Shown here: positions 9,999 to 17,756 of the stretch, one piece after another
Layout: each line of letters opens with the position of its first letter
Position numbering within the stretch: the first letter of the stretch is position 1
Assembly: GCF_039538765.1 (NCBI RefSeq)
Contig: NZ_BAABCJ010000002.1
Span: 620,001-684,000, forward strand
Reading direction: 5' to 3'
Source: Zhihengliuella alba
GTDB taxonomy: Bacteria; Actinomycetota; Actinomycetes; Actinomycetales; Micrococcaceae
Length of the DNA stretch: 64,000 nt
The notes under the pieces: model-generated
Told to the model about the DNA's origin: nothing
The model's database searches: none
The model's input: only the letters and a program-made list of their open reading frames with translations
Made by a program: the position numbers and the translations under genes

Positions 9999-10925
9999 TT
10001 GACGGGGGTCCTGTCCGGGTTCGCCGTCGTCTGGACGGTGATCCTGGTGGGCTACGCCGTCGGACGGACCGGTGTCCTGGGGCCGCAGGCCCGCTACGTC
10101 CTGAACCGGCTCACGTTCTTCGTGGCCAGCCCGGCCCTCCTGTTCACCACGCTCGCGGATTCCGAGCCCACGACGGTGCTCGGTCCCCCGCTCTGGGTCG
10201 CCGCGATCTCCGCCTCGACCGTCGCCGTGGTCTACTTCCTCATCACCCGCTGGTGGCTGCGGCGCGAGGCTCCCGAGGCGATCATGGGCGCGATGAGCGC
10301 CTCGACCGTCAACTCGGCGAATCTGGGCCTGCCCATCGCGATCTACGTCCTCGGCGACATCACCCAGGCGGCCCCGATCATCCTGTTCCAGCTGGCGCTG
10401 TTCAGCCCGGTGTTCCTGGCCCTGCTGGATACGACGACGACGCGCCACCGGACCACGCCGGTCGCCCTCGTGTTCCAGACGCTGCGCAACCCGATGATCA
10501 TCGGCTCCCTGCTCGGCCTGCTCTTCGCCCTGTTCGGCTGGGAGCTGCCGCAGCAGCTCGCCGACCCGGTCGAGATCATCGCGGGGGCCTCCATCCCGGC
10601 CATGCTGATCGCCTTCGGCATCTCCCTGGTGGGCAACCGGCCGCTCTCCCGCGCCGCCGGGCGACGCACCGACACGATCGTGGCGACATCGCTGAAGCTC
10701 CTGATCCACCCCGTGCTGGCCTGGCTCCTGGGCTTCCTCGTCTTCGGGCTCGAAGGGGAGCAGCTCTTCGCCGTCGTGGTCATGGCCGCGCTGCCGACCG
10801 CCCAGAACGTGTACGTCACCGCGTCGCGCTACGAGGCCGGCGTGACGCTGGCGAAGGACACGGTCCTGCTGACGACCATCGCCGCCATCCCGGCGATGAT
10901 GCTCGTTCCGCTGCTCCTGCACTGA
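9999..10925 (+). CDS. AEC family transporter (auxin efflux carrier-like)
   Basis: A 308-residue protein with about ten membrane segments (VLSGFAVVWTVILVGYAVGR at the N-terminus; TVNSANLGLPIAIYVLGD in the middle; a C-terminal PTAQNVYVTASRYE). AEC carriers export or import organic anions such as malate or malonate; the substrate here is unknown. The start is TTG 9999, three bases after the panD stop, which gives an N-terminus that fits the family; there is no ATG or GTG close by. The tight spacing suggests translational coupling to panD, though a role in beta-alanine or pantothenate transport is only a guess. Confidence 0.85.
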   Translation: MTGVLSGFAVVWTVILVGYAVGRTGVLGPQARYVLNRLTFFVASPALLFTTLADSEPTTVLGPPLWVAAISASTVAVVYFLITRWWLRREAPEAIMGAMSASTVNSANLGLPIAIYVLGDITQAAPIILFQLALFSPVFLALLDTTTTRHRTTPVALVFQTLRNPMIIGSLLGLLFALFGWELPQQLADPVEIIAGASIPAMLIAFGISLVGNRPLSRAAGRRTDTIVATSLKLLIHPVLAWLLGFLVFGLEGEQLFAVVVMAALPTAQNVYVTASRYEAGVTLAKDTVLLTTIAAIPAMMLVPLLLH

Positions 10926-10932
10926 CGCGGCG

Positions 10933-10996
10933 CTGGCACTGGCTGGTCCTGGTACTGCACCGATACTGCTAGTGCCACTGGCACTGGCACTGCCAC
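10933..10996. repeat. CTGGCACTG-type low-complexity repeat
   Basis: The spacer after the AEC gene is built from variants of GGCACT and GGTACT, including an exact inverted pair AGTGCCA / TGGCACT around 10971-10985. It may be slippage-derived or act as a weak hairpin at the transcript end. The rest of the 275-bp gap up to 11200 holds a TACGCT (11104-11109) that could be the promoter of the ABC importer. Confidence 0.5.
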
Positions 10997-11039
10997 CAAC
11001 TTCGATCCTGTTCGCCGGCGCCGATGCCCGCGGCGTGAA

Positions 11040-11054
11040 TGCACTGCGAGTGCA
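11040..11054. other. Small hairpin upstream of the amino acid importer
   Basis: TGCACT and AGTGCA pair around a GCG loop, 160 bases before the binding-protein gene. It could be an operator or the end of the previous transcript; nothing decides between them. Confidence 0.3.
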
Positions 11055-11200
11055 ACGACGACGCACGGCGGAATAATCGCTCTGGAATATCCGGGACCGG
11101 TTCTACGCTGGAGGCTACAGACGAGGTGCCGCCCCCACGGGGTGCGCCCTCGCCCCTGGCCGACGGACCCGCCGGCCATCGCCCCGCCGAAGGAATGCAC

Positions 11201-12046
11201 ATGACTCGCTCGCTCTCCTCGACCCCCTCCGCGCGCCGCGCCCTGGGCCTCGTCGCCGCGTCGGCGGCCGCCCTGTCGCTCGCGGCCTGCGGCGGAGCCA
11301 CCTCCGACCCCGCCGCGTCCTCCGCCCCCGCAGCCGGTGGCGTCACCCTCGAGGAGGTGCAGGAGGCCGGCGTCCTGACCGTCGGCACGGAGGGCACCTA
11401 CCGCCCGTTCTCCTACCACGCCGATGGCAGCGGGGAACTGACGGGGTACGACGTCGAGGTCGCGCAGGCCGTCGGCGAGAAGCTCGGCGTGGAGGTCGAA
11501 TTCGCGGAGACCCAGTGGGACGCCATGTTCGCCGGGCTCAACGCCGGCCGCTTCGACACGGTCGCGAATCAGGTCACGATCACTGAGGAACGCGAGGCCG
11601 AGTACCTCTTCACCGACCCGTACACCATCAGCCGCGGCGTCGTCGTCACGCTGGCCGAGGACACCTCGATCGACGGCTTCGAGGACCTCGAGGGCAAGCG
11701 CACCGCCCAGTCGCGCTCGAGCAACTGGCACCAGCTCGCCGTCGACTCCGGCGCCGAGGTGGAGCCCGTCGAGGGATGGGCGCAGTCCGTCACGCTCCTC
11801 GAGCAGGGCCGCGTCGACGCGACGATCAACGACGAGCTGACGGTCCTGGACTACCAGAAGACCGAGAACAACCAGAACATCAAGATCGCCGCGGAGACGG
11901 AGGAGACCTCCGAGGTCGCGTTCGCGTTCCCGAAGGGCTCGGAGTCCGTGGTCGAAGCCGTCAACACCGCACTCTCCGAGCTGTCCGCGGACGGCACGCT
12001 CGCCGAGATCTCCACCGAGTACTTCGGCGAGGACGTCTCCCAGTAG
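11201..12046 (+). CDS. Amino acid ABC transporter substrate-binding lipoprotein
   Basis: A 281-residue periplasmic-type binding protein (SBP_bac_3 fold), lipid-anchored outside the membrane. The lipobox LSLAACGG places the modified Cys near residue 29. Mature motifs include GVLTVGTEGTYRPFSYHADG, LTGYDVEVAQAVGEKLGVEV and RFDTVANQVTITEEREAEY, the pattern of polar or sulfur amino acid receptors. ATG 11201 is preceded by AAGGA six bases away; ATG 11195 is too close to it. It heads a three-gene operon with its permease (25-base gap) and ATPase. Confidence 0.92.
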   Translation: MTRSLSSTPSARRALGLVAASAAALSLAACGGATSDPAASSAPAAGGVTLEEVQEAGVLTVGTEGTYRPFSYHADGSGELTGYDVEVAQAVGEKLGVEVEFAETQWDAMFAGLNAGRFDTVANQVTITEEREAEYLFTDPYTISRGVVVTLAEDTSIDGFEDLEGKRTAQSRSSNWHQLAVDSGAEVEPVEGWAQSVTLLEQGRVDATINDELTVLDYQKTENNQNIKIAAETEETSEVAFAFPKGSESVVEAVNTALSELSADGTLAEISTEYFGEDVSQ

Positions 12047-12071
12047 ACCAGCAGACAGGCAGGAGCCGTCC

Positions 12072-12737
12072 ATGGGTTTCGACTGGAACCTCTTCCTCGA
12101 GTCGCTCGGCCCGATAGCCCTCTGGGGGCTGCGCGGCACCATCCCACTGGCGCTGGCCAGCTTCGCGCTCGGCATGGTGCTCGCCGTCCTCGTGGCCCTG
12201 ATGCGCATCAGCCGCAACAGGGTGCTCTCGGGGATCGCCCGCGCCTACGTCTCGGCGATCCGGGGCACGCCGCTGCTGGTGCAGCTGTTCGTCATCTTCT
12301 ACGGTCTGCCGTCAGTAGGCGTGACGCTGGATCCCTGGCCGAGCGCGATCATCGCGTTCTCGCTCAACGTCGGCGGCTACGCGGCCGAGGTCGTGCGCGC
12401 CGCGATCCTCTCCGTCCCGAAGGGCCAGTGGGAGGCGGGATACACCATCGGCATGTCCAGGACGCTCACCCTGCGCCGCCTGATCCTCCCGCAGGCCGCC
12501 CGCGTGTCCGTGCCACCCCTGTCCAACACGTTCATCTCCCTGGTCAAGGACACCTCGCTGGCCTCGCTCATCCTGGTCAGCGAGGCGTTCAAGGAGGCGC
12601 AGAACATCGCCGCGTTCAGCCAGCAGTTCATGGTCGTCTATCTGGCGGCGGCGCTGGTCTACTGGGTGTTCTGCACCGTCCTGTCCGCCGGTCAGAACCA
12701 ACTCGAGAAGAGGCTGGACCGCTATGTCGCCCACTGA
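12072..12737 (+). CDS. Amino acid ABC transporter permease
   Basis: A 221-residue inner membrane subunit of the HisM/GlnP family with about five membrane segments. AYVSAIRGTPLLVQLFVIFY is the family signature, and the cytoplasmic loop EAGYTIGMSRTLTLRRLILP is the EAA motif that docks onto the ATPase. A single permease gene is present, so the transporter probably contains a homodimer. It overlaps the ATPase gene by 14 bases, indicating coupled translation. CAGGAG lies upstream of ATG 12072. Confidence 0.93.
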   Translation: MGFDWNLFLESLGPIALWGLRGTIPLALASFALGMVLAVLVALMRISRNRVLSGIARAYVSAIRGTPLLVQLFVIFYGLPSVGVTLDPWPSAIIAFSLNVGGYAAEVVRAAILSVPKGQWEAGYTIGMSRTLTLRRLILPQAARVSVPPLSNTFISLVKDTSLASLILVSEAFKEAQNIAAFSQQFMVVYLAAALVYWVFCTVLSAGQNQLEKRLDRYVAH

Positions 12738-13578
12738 CCCACCCCTCGGAGGCCCGGCCGGCGGATCCGACGACGCCGCTGCCCGCGCGGACCGCCGCGC
12801 CGACGTCCCCTCGAACCGGTCGGGGACGCCCCTGCTGAAGGTGACCGGACTGCAGAAGTCCTTCGGCGACCACGAGGTGCTGACCTCGATCGACCTGTCG
12901 GTCCGCCAGGGCGAGGTCCTCGCGCTCATCGGCCCCTCCGGCTCCGGGAAGACGACGGCGCTGCGGTGCCTGAACGGACTGGAGCAGCCCGACGCCGGCC
13001 GCGTCGAGTTCGACGGCGGCCCCGTCGTCGACTTCTCCCCCGCCACGCCGCGGCGCGAGCGGGACAGCCTGCGTCGCCGCAGCGCCATGGTCTTCCAGCA
13101 GCACAACCTGTTCCCGCACATGACGGTGCTGCAGAACGTCATCGAGGGCCCGGTCCAGGTCCAGCGGCGTCCTCGGAAGGAGGCCGTCGCGGAGGCCGTG
13201 CGGTTGCTCGAGCGGGTCGGGCTGGGCGGCAAGCACGAGGCCTACCCGCACGAGCTCTCCGGCGGTCAGCAGCAGCGCGTCGGGATCGTCCGTGCGCTGG
13301 CGCTGAAGCCGTCGCTGCTGCTCTTCGACGAGCCGACGTCGGCTCTGGACCCCGAGCTGGTCGGGGACGTCCTCTCCGTCATCAAGGAACTGGCGCAGGA
13401 GGGCTGGACCATGGTCCTCGTGACCCACGAGCTGGCGTTCGCCCGCGAAGTCGCGGACGAGGTCGTGTTCATGGACGGTGGCGTCGTCGTCGAGCGCGGG
13501 CATCCGGACCGGGTCCTGCGGCAGCCCCGCGAAGAGCGCACCCGCCGGTTCGTGCACCGGCTGCTGAACCCGTTCTGA
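12724..13578 (+). CDS. Amino acid ABC transporter ATP-binding protein
   Basis: A 284-residue ATPase energising the preceding importer. Walker A is GPSGSGKT, the signature is LSGGQQQR, Walker B is LLLFDEPTSALDPE, and the switch His is in VTHELAFAREVADEV. It differs from typical members of this family (about 245 residues) in a 35-residue Gly/Asp/Ala-rich N-terminal tail, which arises because the start at 12724 lies inside the permease gene. An internal start nearer the domain (around 12835) has no clear ribosome binding site. The gene closes the operon. Confidence 0.92.
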   Translation: MSPTDPPLGGPAGGSDDAAARADRRADVPSNRSGTPLLKVTGLQKSFGDHEVLTSIDLSVRQGEVLALIGPSGSGKTTALRCLNGLEQPDAGRVEFDGGPVVDFSPATPRRERDSLRRRSAMVFQQHNLFPHMTVLQNVIEGPVQVQRRPRKEAVAEAVRLLERVGLGGKHEAYPHELSGGQQQRVGIVRALALKPSLLLFDEPTSALDPELVGDVLSVIKELAQEGWTMVLVTHELAFAREVADEVVFMDGGVVVERGHPDRVLRQPREERTRRFVHRLLNPF

Positions 13579-13636
13579 TTCGCTCAAACAATGCTCAACG
13601 GCCGGCAGGGGGCTGCCCAGAGCGGCCGTCCCGCTC

Positions 13637-13651
13637 TACGCTGTGATCATG
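13637..13651 (+). promoter_or_regulatory. Leaderless-type promoter of the DUF853 gene
   Basis: TACGCT (13637-13642) is six bases before ATG 13649. A GC hairpin built from CGGCC/GGCAG pairs lies just upstream (about 13600-13627) and may end the previous operon. Confidence 0.5.
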
Positions 13652-15268
13652 GCGGAGAAGAGCGCGGCCGAACGCGCAGAGAACATCAGGACCGGCTACG
13701 TCTTCGACGGGGACTCGGTGCGGCTCGGGGCCGCAGTGGTGGAGGGCGAGGTCTTCCCGGAAGCGGCCGTGGGCCTGCCGTTGCGCATGATGAACCGCCA
13801 CGGGCTCATCGCGGGCGCCACGGGCACCGGCAAGACCATCACCCTCCAGCTCATCGCCGAGCAGCTCAGTGAGGCCGGCGTCCCCACGTTCCTCGCTGAC
13901 ATCAAGGGCGATCTGACAGGCCTCTCGACTCCCGGGGAGGGCTCGGAGAAGCTCACCGTACGTACCAGCAGCGTCGGGATGGACTGGTCCCCCACGACGT
14001 TCCCCGTGGAGTACTTCTCGCTCGGCGGCGCGGGCACCGGGGTGCCCATCCGCGCGACCGTCACCTCGTTCGGGCCGCTGCTGCTCGCCCGCGTCCTCGG
14101 TCTGAACGAGACGCAGGAGGCCAGCCTGATGCTGGTCTTCCATTACGCGGACCAGAGGGACCTGGAGCTCGACGACTTGAAGGACCTCCGGGCCGTCATC
14201 CAGCATCTCACCAGCGACGAGGGCAAGGACGAGCTCGCCGATCTCGGCGGACTCAGCAAGGCCACGGCCGGCGTGATCCTGCGCAGCCTCGTCGGCCTCG
14301 AGACGCAGGGCGGCGACCAGTTCTTCGGCACACCCGAGTTCGACACCGCCGAGCTGCTCCGGACCGCCGAGGACGGCCGCGGCATCATCTCCTGCCTCGA
14401 GCTGCCGGCACTCCTGCGCCAGCCTCTCCTGTTCTCCACGTTCCTCATCTGGCTCCTCGCCGACCTGTTCGAGGAGCTGCCGGAGGTCGGCGACGCGGAG
14501 AAGCCCGAGCTGGTCTTCTTCCTCGACGAGGCGCACCTCCTGTTCGAGGATGCCTCCAAGGCGTTCATGGACTCCATCACGACGACGGTGCGCCTGATCC
14601 GCTCCAAGGGCGTGGGGGTCTTCTTCATCACCCAGACACCACAGGACCTCCCGGCCGAGGTCCTGGGTCAGCTCGCGAACCGTGTCCAGCACGCCCTGCG
14701 CGCCTTCACTCCGGACGATGCCAAGGCGCTCAAGGCGACGGCGTCCACGTTCCCACTCTCCGACTACGACCTGGAGGAGGCGCTCACCTCGGCAGGGACA
14801 GGCGAGGCCATCGTGACCGTCATGAACGAGCGCGGCGCCCCGACGCCCGTGGCCTGGACCCGCCTGTGGAGCCCGCGCACGCACATGGGCGCCTCGGAGG
14901 ACACGGTGGTCGAGCAGGCCGTCGCGGGCTCCTCCCTGCTGGAAAAATACGGCACCGCCGTAGATCGCGCGTCGGCGCGTGAGAAGCTCGACGGCGCGGC
15001 CGGCGCACCCGGCTCCGGTCCTGCCGGCCAGGACCGGCGGGAGGAGGGCACCGGCCCCTCCGAGCCGGACTCCGGACGCGCAGACACCGAGGGGATGGGC
15101 ACACGCGGCTCCTCGGGGCAGGCGCGCCGGACCGGTGCGGGCCGTCGACCGTCGACGTCCACCCGCCGTCAGGACAACCCGCTCATGGACATGGCCGTCC
15201 AGGTCGCGGGCGTACTGGGCAAGGAGCTGGCGCGGGGCCTCTTCGGAACCCGCCGACGCCGCCGCTGA
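13649..15268 (+). CDS. HerA-like ATPase (DUF853 family)
   Basis: A 539-residue P-loop ATPase of the FtsK/HerA superfamily. Walker A is GATGTGKTIT (about residue 56), followed by VPTFLADIKGDLTGL, the DUF853 hallmark. Walker B is LVFFLDEAHLLFED, and VGVFFITQTPQDLPAEVLGQ contains the sensor region. The role of DUF853 proteins (YjgR in E. coli) is not established; DNA translocation is inferred from the fold. The C-terminal 100 residues are a disordered Gly/Ser/Arg linker ending in a basic helix (MDMAVQVAGVLGKELARGLF). No partner nuclease is encoded next to it. A membrane protein gene follows after 13 bases. Confidence 0.88.
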   Translation: MAEKSAAERAENIRTGYVFDGDSVRLGAAVVEGEVFPEAAVGLPLRMMNRHGLIAGATGTGKTITLQLIAEQLSEAGVPTFLADIKGDLTGLSTPGEGSEKLTVRTSSVGMDWSPTTFPVEYFSLGGAGTGVPIRATVTSFGPLLLARVLGLNETQEASLMLVFHYADQRDLELDDLKDLRAVIQHLTSDEGKDELADLGGLSKATAGVILRSLVGLETQGGDQFFGTPEFDTAELLRTAEDGRGIISCLELPALLRQPLLFSTFLIWLLADLFEELPEVGDAEKPELVFFLDEAHLLFEDASKAFMDSITTTVRLIRSKGVGVFFITQTPQDLPAEVLGQLANRVQHALRAFTPDDAKALKATASTFPLSDYDLEEALTSAGTGEAIVTVMNERGAPTPVAWTRLWSPRTHMGASEDTVVEQAVAGSSLLEKYGTAVDRASAREKLDGAAGAPGSGPAGQDRREEGTGPSEPDSGRADTEGMGTRGSSGQARRTGAGRRPSTSTRRQDNPLMDMAVQVAGVLGKELARGLFGTRRRRR

Positions 15269-15284
15269 TACTCTGGCACGCGTG
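15269..15284 (+). promoter_or_regulatory. Leaderless-type promoter of the TcaA-like gene
   Basis: TACTCT (15269-15274) directly follows the DUF853 stop and is seven bases before GTG 15282. It would give the second gene its own leaderless transcript in addition to read-through. Confidence 0.45.
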
Positions 15285-16268
15285 CACAACAGATCCGAAC
15301 CCATCAAGGTCGTCGCCCTCTGGCTGATGGCCTTGATGTTCGTCCTGGTCGCTGCGGCCATGGCGATCGCCGTCGTCAACGCCCGTGTCTTCGGCCCGGA
15401 GCGGGCGGTCGAGGACTACTTCGGGGCCCTCGAATCCGGCGACCCGGCCACGGCCCTCGGGCTGCTCGGCGCCGAGGTCCCGGCCGGCAACGGGCTGATG
15501 CTCACGCCGGACGCCGTTCGGGCCTCCGCGGAGCACATCGCCGATGTGGAGGTCTCCGAGACGAGCATCGACGACGGTCGCGCTACCGTCGAAGCCTCCT
15601 TCGTGGCGTCCGGAAAGACCCACACGGCGAAGTTCGATCTGGTCAAGACCGGAACCGACTGGCTCTTCTTCGACCGTTGGTCCTTCGACCAAGGCAGTCT
15701 GCCGACCCTGCGGATCGACGCAGCCGATACCGGCGACATCCACGTCAACGGGGTCGCCTCTCCCGTGGAGAAGGGATCCCAGACGTTCCCGGTCCTCCCT
15801 CCCGCCGTCGTCGAGGCGTCCTTCGAGCAGAAGTACTTCCACGCCGAACCCACCCGCCGCGTCGTCACGGACGCAGGGAGCGCGGAGGAGCCGCTGAAGC
15901 TGAAGTCCGAGCCGACGCCGACGCTCATCGACGAGGTCACCGAGCAGGTCAACGCCTACGTGGACAGCTGCGTCGAGCAGAACGTCCTCATGCCGACGGG
16001 CTGCCCCCTGACCTACGACACCGACGCTCGCGTCGACGCTGACACCATCGAGTGGAAGGTCGTCGAATACCCGAAGGTGGAGATCACCGCCTTCGACGGT
16101 TCCTGGGTCCTGCGCCCAATGGAGATGAACATTCGGCTCTCGCTCGTCGAGCAGGATCTGGCGACGGGGCGGCGCGAGGACGTCGCGCTGGAGAAGGCCT
16201 ACGGATTCACGGCGAAGCTCGACGTCGGCGCGGACAGCGTCCGAGTCACTCCGGTCGCCTCCGAATAG
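15282..16268 (+). CDS. Membrane-anchored extracellular protein, TcaA-like domains
   Basis: A 328-residue protein with one N-terminal membrane segment (KVVALWLMALMFVLVAAAMA) and a large outside domain. The outside part starts with an NTF2-like stretch (VEDYFGALESGDPATALGLL) and continues with a TcaA-like beta domain (ADTGDIHVNGVASPVEKGSQ). A C-terminal domain contains CVEQNVLMPTGC, two cysteines that could form a disulfide. Similar proteins are found in many Gram-positive bacteria and have been linked to envelope stress, but function here is unassigned. The start GTG 15282 is set by the close -10 box and the membrane segment. It is convergent with the MFS gene. Confidence 0.65.
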   Translation: MHNRSEPIKVVALWLMALMFVLVAAAMAIAVVNARVFGPERAVEDYFGALESGDPATALGLLGAEVPAGNGLMLTPDAVRASAEHIADVEVSETSIDDGRATVEASFVASGKTHTAKFDLVKTGTDWLFFDRWSFDQGSLPTLRIDAADTGDIHVNGVASPVEKGSQTFPVLPPAVVEASFEQKYFHAEPTRRVVTDAGSAEEPLKLKSEPTPTLIDEVTEQVNAYVDSCVEQNVLMPTGCPLTYDTDARVDADTIEWKVVEYPKVEITAFDGSWVLRPMEMNIRLSLVEQDLATGRREDVALEKAYGFTAKLDVGADSVRVTPVASE

Positions 16269-16328
16269 AGTCTGCCCTCGGTCCGGCCGAGCGCCTCTGC
16301 CGCCTCTGTCAGCGGCTCGCCGCACACG

Positions 16329-17654
16329 TCAGGTCGGCTTGACGATCGGGAGCGTCCCCGTGGGCGGGTTGTCGTCGCGGAGCACCAAGCGGCCCCGGAG
16401 CATCAGATACAGCGCCCAGGCACCCGCCAGCAGGGCGATGCCCGCGCCGAGGCCCACCGCCCAACGCGGCCCCAGGACATCGCCGATCCAACCGATCAAC
16501 GGTGCGCCGATGGGTGTGCCACCTTGCACCACCGCCATGTAGAGAGCCAGGACCCGTCCGCGGAAGCGTGGCTCCACCGACAGTTGAATGGAGGTGTTGC
16601 AACTGTTGAGGAACGTCACCGAGGTCAGACCGACAAGGACCAGCAGGGCCGCGTAGAGCCAGAAGGTCGGCATCAGGCTCGCTGCTACTCCGGCCACCCC
16701 GAAGCCCAGTGCACCGCCAATGAGGTAGCGCATGCGGAACCTCCCCCGGATGGCTGCCAGGATCGCCGCCGACAGCGTCCCGACGGCCACGAGCGAGCCG
16801 AGGATGCCGTATTCCGTCGGCCCGCGGCCGAACACGGTGGTCGCCATCATGGCGTTGGTGATCTGGAAGTTGAATCCGAAGGTGCCGATGAGGAAGGCCA
16901 TCACCAGGATGACGACGAGGTCGGGTCGCTGCCGTACGTAGGCGATGCCCTCACGGATCTGCCGCTTGCCGCGCGGGGCCGGTTCGCTGCGGCGCAGCGT
17001 GGAGACGTCCATCCGCCAGATACCGATCAGGACCGCCAGGAAGCTGGCCGCATTGATCATGAATGCCGGCGCGGTGCCCACCCAGGAGATGAGCAGACCC
17101 GCGACGCCTGGCCCGGCCAGCCGCGCCATATTGAAGGATGCGCTGTTGAGGGCGACGGCATTCGGAATGTCCGGTTTGGCGACGACCTCCGAGACGAACG
17201 CCTGTCGGGCCGGCGCGTCGAAGGCGCTGGCGACTCCGAGCGCGAATGCCAGGACGAAGACGTGCCACAGCTCAGCAGCGTCCCACCAGACCAGGAGGCC
17301 CAGCCCCAGCGCGCACAGGCCCATGGCCGTCTGCGTGATCATGAGGAGACGGCGCTTGTCGTGCCGGTCGGCGATCAGACCCGCCCACGCGCCGAGGAAG
17401 AGGATGGGTACGAACTGCAGTCCTGTGGTGATGCCGACGGCCATGCCGTTGTTGTCCGTGAGCTCGGTGAGAACGAGCCAGTCCTGGGCGACGCGCTGCA
17501 TCCACGTGCCGATGTTGGAGACTAGAGCGCCGGCAACCCAGAGTCGATAGTTCGGGTTCCGTAGTGCGCTGAACATGCTGCCCACCGTGCTGCGGCACCC
17601 CTCCCGGTTCCCTCGGCCGTCCGCTCGTCGATGCACGGGCGGACGGTCATTCAC
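16329..17654 (-). CDS. MFS exporter, MFS_3 (EntS-like) family
   Basis: A 12-segment exporter of 441 residues from GTG 17654, or 415 from ATG 17576. FSALRNPNYRLWVAGALVSN and the loop GLIADRHDKRRLLMITQ (motif A) are typical of the enterobactin exporter-like MFS_3 family. Substrate unknown; siderophores, macrolides and other compounds are possible. ATG 17576 gives the usual family N-terminus but lacks a ribosome binding site. GTG 17654 lies eight bases after TAGTTG and adds 26 hydrophilic residues. An inverted repeat upstream (17663-17686) could be a repressor site, but no regulator gene is adjacent. Confidence 0.8.
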   Translation of the reverse strand: MNDRPPVHRRADGRGNREGCRSTVGSMFSALRNPNYRLWVAGALVSNIGTWMQRVAQDWLVLTELTDNNGMAVGITTGLQFVPILFLGAWAGLIADRHDKRRLLMITQTAMGLCALGLGLLVWWDAAELWHVFVLAFALGVASAFDAPARQAFVSEVVAKPDIPNAVALNSASFNMARLAGPGVAGLLISWVGTAPAFMINAASFLAVLIGIWRMDVSTLRRSEPAPRGKRQIREGIAYVRQRPDLVVILVMAFLIGTFGFNFQITNAMMATTVFGRGPTEYGILGSLVAVGTLSAAILAAIRGRFRMRYLIGGALGFGVAGVAASLMPTFWLYAALLVLVGLTSVTFLNSCNTSIQLSVEPRFRGRVLALYMAVVQGGTPIGAPLIGWIGDVLGPRWAVGLGAGIALLAGAWALYLMLRGRLVLRDDNPPTGTLPIVKPT

Positions 17655-17662
17655 TCAGTATT

Positions 17663-17686
17663 CAACTAGGACCACCCTAGTAGTTG
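17663..17686. promoter_or_regulatory. Inverted repeat upstream of the MFS exporter
   Basis: CTAGG (17666-17670) and CCTAG (17676-17680) are exact inverted copies five bases apart, with CAACTA / TAGTTG outer arms offset by three bases. The position just upstream of the start fits an operator overlapping the promoter. Confidence 0.4.
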
Positions 17687-17756
17687 CGGGGAGCAACCAC
17701 GAGAGCGGGCTCCCCAGTCGTGACTGGCCCACCGAGCCATACCCGAGGACGCATGC

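Noticed and set aside
11000..11200. T-box or SAM riboswitch upstream of the amino acid importer
   Set aside because: Only a 6-bp hairpin and GC-rich sequence are seen; none of the conserved core motifs of those RNAs occur.
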